Of a stretch of 16,227 nt of DNA, positions 14,114 through 16,227 are shown piece after piece; within the stretch, counting starts at the first letter, position 1; each line of letters opens with the position of its first letter. The notes below the pieces were generated by a model that made no database searches, was not told the DNA's origin, and saw only the letters and a program-made list of their open reading frames with translations. Origin of the DNA: Methylophilaceae bacterium (GTDB lineage: Bacteria > Pseudomonadota > Gammaproteobacteria > Burkholderiales > Methylophilaceae); assembly GCA_017880825.1 (NCBI GenBank), contig JADGRN010000014.1, positions 1 through 16,227 on the forward strand. The letters run 5' to 3'. A program made the translations under genes and the position numbers.

Positions 14114-14586
14114 CTTGCAGTCCAGCGGCCGGATTTCCCACCCACTTTTTCTAGCAGTTTGATTTCGCAAATCTGCATGCCGCGATCAACTGCTTTGCAC
14201 ATGTCATAAATAGTGAGCAGCGCCACGCTGGTGGCGGTGAGCGCTTCCATTTCCACGCCGGTGCGGCCTACGGTTTCGGCAGTCACACTGCAGTGGATGG
14301 TGGCGCTGGCCTGGTCAATCTCGAACTCCACGCCGACTTTGGTCAATGCAATCGGGTGGCACAAGGGAATCAGCTCGGATGTGCGCTTGGCGCCTTGTAT
14401 CGCTGCAATACGTGCGATACCCAGTACATCACCTTTTTTGGCGTCACCCGCCGCAATCATGGTCAATGTCTGCGGCTGCATGCGTATGCAGCCGACTGCC
14501 TTGGCGATACGATGGGTCTCGGATTTTTCGCCGACGTCAACCATGTGAGCCTGGCCTGCGGCATCAAAATGTGTGAATTGGCTCAT
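14110..14586 (-). CDS. moaC: Cyclic pyranopterin monophosphate synthase MoaC
   Basis: A 158-residue protein, the usual MoaC length. It acts with MoaA in the first step of molybdenum cofactor synthesis, forming cyclic pyranopterin monophosphate. Visible family motifs are [16 protein letters not shown] (15-30), the [20 protein letters not shown] segment, [13 protein letters not shown] and [20 protein letters not shown], followed by [12 protein letters not shown], which carries catalytic-site residues. The start chosen is ATG at 14586 ([11 protein letters not shown]), with AGAGGG 6 nt upstream; eight more codons are open upstream but precede the ribosome binding site. It runs divergently from bepA with 50 bp between the starts, and convergently with thiO, overlapping by 4 bp with no terminator between them. 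Confidence 0.96.
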   Translation of the reverse strand: MSQFTHFDAAGQAHMVDVGEKSETHRIAKAVGCIRMQPQTLTMIAAGDAKKGDVLGIARIAAIQGAKRTSELIPLCHPIALTKVGVEFEIDQASATIHCSVTAETVGRTGVEMEALTATSVALLTIYDMCKAVDRGMQICEIKLLEKVGGKSGRWTAS

Positions 14587-14636
14587 TGCATGCCCTCTTA
14601 GTGAACTCATTGGCTAATATCGTTATCATAGCAACG

Positions 14637-16073
14637 ATGAAACTGATTTATGCAATTCTGTTGGGTTTTCTGGCTATGCCATGCGCGTTGGCCGATGGGC
14701 TCCCCGATCTTGGCGATGTATCGCAAACTGTATTGACTCCGTTGCAGGAGCAGCGCATCGGCGAGGAAATCATGCGCGATGTGTATGCCAGCAACGACGT
14801 GGTCAAGGATGTCGAAATCACGGATTACATCCAGGCGCTGGGTTATCGCCTTGCGGCAAATAGCTCGGACAACCGGCAGCATTTTGAATTCTTTGTAGTG
14901 CAGGATAACACCATCAACGCTTTTGCCTTGCCGGGTGGCGTGGTGGGGGTACATACCGGGCTGATACTGGCGACTGACAATGAATCCGAGCTGGCGAGTG
15001 TGCTTGGCCATGAAATCGGTCACGTGGTGCAACACCATATGTCGCGCATGGCCGCGCAGCAAAGCAATGATATGGTTACGTCCCTGGCTTCTTTAGCGCT
15101 GGCATTGCTGGTATCCGCCGCCAACCCGCAATTGGCGAGCGGAGCACTCGCGGCAAGTTCGGCCAGTGGTGTACAAAAGCAACTGAATTACACGCGCGAG
15201 CACGAGCAGGAAGCTGATCGCGTAGGCTTGCAGATCCTGTCCAGCGCCGGCTTCGACGTGCGCGCCATGCCGGCATTTTTCGAGACGCTGCAAAAAGGTA
15301 CGCGTTTTGTCGAGGGTACCGCACCGTCTTTCCTGCGCACCCACCCGCTTACCTCGGAGCGTATCGCCGATGTCAAGGGCCGGGTGGAACAGATGCCTTA
15401 TCACCAGGTGGCAGATAGCCAGGAGTTTCAGTATGTGCGCGCCAAGCTGCTGGCGACGCTGGGCACGCCAAGGCAAGCAGTGGAGCTGTTCCAGGGCAAC
15501 CTGAACGACAAAAAATACACCAATGAAGCCGCACAGCACTTTGGCTTGGCGCAGGCCTTGCTGCGTGACCGCAAACCAGACGGCGCCACCAAGCAATTAG
15601 CCTGGTTGCGGGCCAGTGCACCCAGCCATGCCATGGTAGAAATGCTGGCGGCCAATATCGAGGCGGCCCGCGGTGATGCGGCGAAGGCGGCCAATCAGTT
15701 TCGCGCCGGGCTGGCCAAGTATCCCGATCACCGCGGCCTGATCTACGGCTATGCTGAATTGTTGCTGGCGCATAATCGTACCGATGAGGCGCTCAAACTA
15801 CTCAGCGAGAAGCTGCCGCTGTATCCTGATGATGCCTATCTGTACGAGCTGCAATCGCGAGCTTATACCATTCAGGGCAAGGACATGCTGGGCCACCAAG
15901 CGCAGGGCGAGGCGTATTTCCGGCGCTATGATCTGCCCAAAGCCGTCGAGCAGATGGAGCTGGCTACCAAAATTGGCGACGGGGATTTTTACCAGCTATC
16001 GATAGTCGAAGCTAGATTGAAGCAATTGAACCAGTTGCTGGCCGAGGCCAAAAAAATTGAGAAAAACAAGTAA
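14637..16073 (+). CDS. bepA: Periplasmic M48 metalloprotease with TPR-like C-terminus (BepA/YfgC family)
   Basis: A 478-residue secreted protease/chaperone. A signal peptide is clear (MKLIYAILLGFLAMPCALA, cleavage after residue 19). The M48 domain has the zinc motif HEIGH (125-129), with the third ligand E192 in EHEQEADRVG, and an alanine/leucine-rich stretch between them. The SFLRTHPLTSERIADVKGRV segment closes the domain. From about residue 260 to the end are helical repeats resembling TPRs, including ALLRDRKPDGATKQLAWL and KYPDHRGLIYGYAELLLAHN. In Escherichia coli BepA helps assemble or degrade the LPS transporter LptD at the outer membrane; such a link with the lpt genes here is inference. 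The start is ATG at 14637; the open frame extends to a TTG at 14586, which would spoil the signal peptide. The ribosome binding site is weak. Confidence 0.93.
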   Translation: MKLIYAILLGFLAMPCALADGLPDLGDVSQTVLTPLQEQRIGEEIMRDVYASNDVVKDVEITDYIQALGYRLAANSSDNRQHFEFFVVQDNTINAFALPGGVVGVHTGLILATDNESELASVLGHEIGHVVQHHMSRMAAQQSNDMVTSLASLALALLVSAANPQLASGALAASSASGVQKQLNYTREHEQEADRVGLQILSSAGFDVRAMPAFFETLQKGTRFVEGTAPSFLRTHPLTSERIADVKGRVEQMPYHQVADSQEFQYVRAKLLATLGTPRQAVELFQGNLNDKKYTNEAAQHFGLAQALLRDRKPDGATKQLAWLRASAPSHAMVEMLAANIEAARGDAAKAANQFRAGLAKYPDHRGLIYGYAELLLAHNRTDEALKLLSEKLPLYPDDAYLYELQSRAYTIQGKDMLGHQAQGEAYFRRYDLPKAVEQMELATKIGDGDFYQLSIVEARLKQLNQLLAEAKKIEKNK

Positions 16074-16091
16074 GCGAGCCTAAAGAAAACC

Positions 16092-16227
16092 ATGCAGCGT
16101 AGAAACTTTCTGCAGGCCTGCCTCGGCATCACATGCTTGCTGCTGTTGCCCTTGCGTGCCCTGGCCGCAGTCTGGAACAAGGCAGCCTTTGAATCCAAGA
16201 CGCTGGATGGCGATTTGCAGGGCCTCA
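16092..16227 (+). CDS. soxY: Thiosulfate-oxidation carrier protein SoxY, N-terminal part
   Basis: The first 45 codons of a gene cut by the right edge. The N-terminus MQRRNFLQACLG is a twin-arginine signal (RRNFL), followed by a hydrophobic core and the cleavage-like RALAA. The mature part begins VWNKAAFESKTLDGDLQGL, which resembles the W-x-K-x-A-F-E start of SoxY. SoxY pairs with SoxZ and carries sulfur intermediates on a C-terminal GGCGG cysteine, which is beyond the window. The start lies 18 bp after bepA; the only ribosome-binding-like sequence is AAAGAAA. The assignment rests on a short segment, so other Tat-exported proteins are not excluded, but a sulfur-oxidising lifestyle is the likely implication. 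Confidence 0.78.
   Translation, partial: MQRRNFLQACLGITCLLLLPLRALAAVWNKAAFESKTLDGDLQGL

Overview
The window looks like chromosomal DNA from a betaproteobacterium, probably of the Nitrosomonadales/Gallionellaceae kind. This rests on three things: the gene order kdsD-kdsC-lptC-lptA-lptB-rpoN-hpf-hprK-rapZ-EIIA(Man)-ptsH-ptsI, the protein sequences, and the first codons of a soxY-like thiosulfate-oxidation gene at the right edge. The taxonomic placement is inference. No tRNA, rRNA, CRISPR array or prophage gene was seen.

Layout. Positions 1-10476 form one almost gap-free block on the minus strand. Read in the direction of transcription it holds Kdo synthesis (kdsD, kdsC), lipopolysaccharide export (lptC, lptA, lptB), sigma-54 (rpoN), a ribosome hibernation factor (hpf), HPr kinase/phosphorylase (hprK), the nucleotide-binding adaptor rapZ, a mannose-type EIIA, HPr (ptsH), Enzyme I (ptsI), a small DUF4870 membrane protein and the start of oligopeptidase A (prlC, cut by the left edge). 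EI, HPr, EIIA and HprK make a phosphorelay with no sugar-transporting EIIB/EIIC in view, so it is probably regulatory.

Positions 10477-11084 separate this block from rightward genes. The native part is about 100 bp and carries a close match to a sigma-54 -24/-12 promoter pointing right. The rest is a 501-bp element (10580-11080) with 19-bp terminal inverted repeats and no transposase, which looks like a non-autonomous insertion (MITE). It lies 4 bp before the start codon of a Kef-type cation:proton antiporter gene, whose stop overlaps the start of thiO (glycine oxidase). moaC (molybdenum cofactor synthesis) is convergent with thiO and overlaps it tail to tail. bepA (periplasmic M48 protease with TPR-like repeats) runs divergently from moaC, and a Tat-signal soxY begins 18 bp after it.

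Most notable observations: (1) between ptsH and ptsI the start-codon sequence ATGAGCTTC occurs three times, defining two tiny ORFs that link HPr to EI through three successive ATGA stop/start overlaps; (2) the end of hprK has the slippery heptamer A AAA AAC, and a -1 shift there would read straight into rapZ; (3) the MITE-like element contains two diverged copies of a stem-loop with different but fully paired outer stems, and its right end supplies the only Shine-Dalgarno-like sequence of the antiporter gene while separating that gene from the sigma-54 promoter; (4) LptC carries an 83-residue basic C-terminal tail that reads through the lptA ribosome binding site. All functional readings of these are inference from sequence alone.
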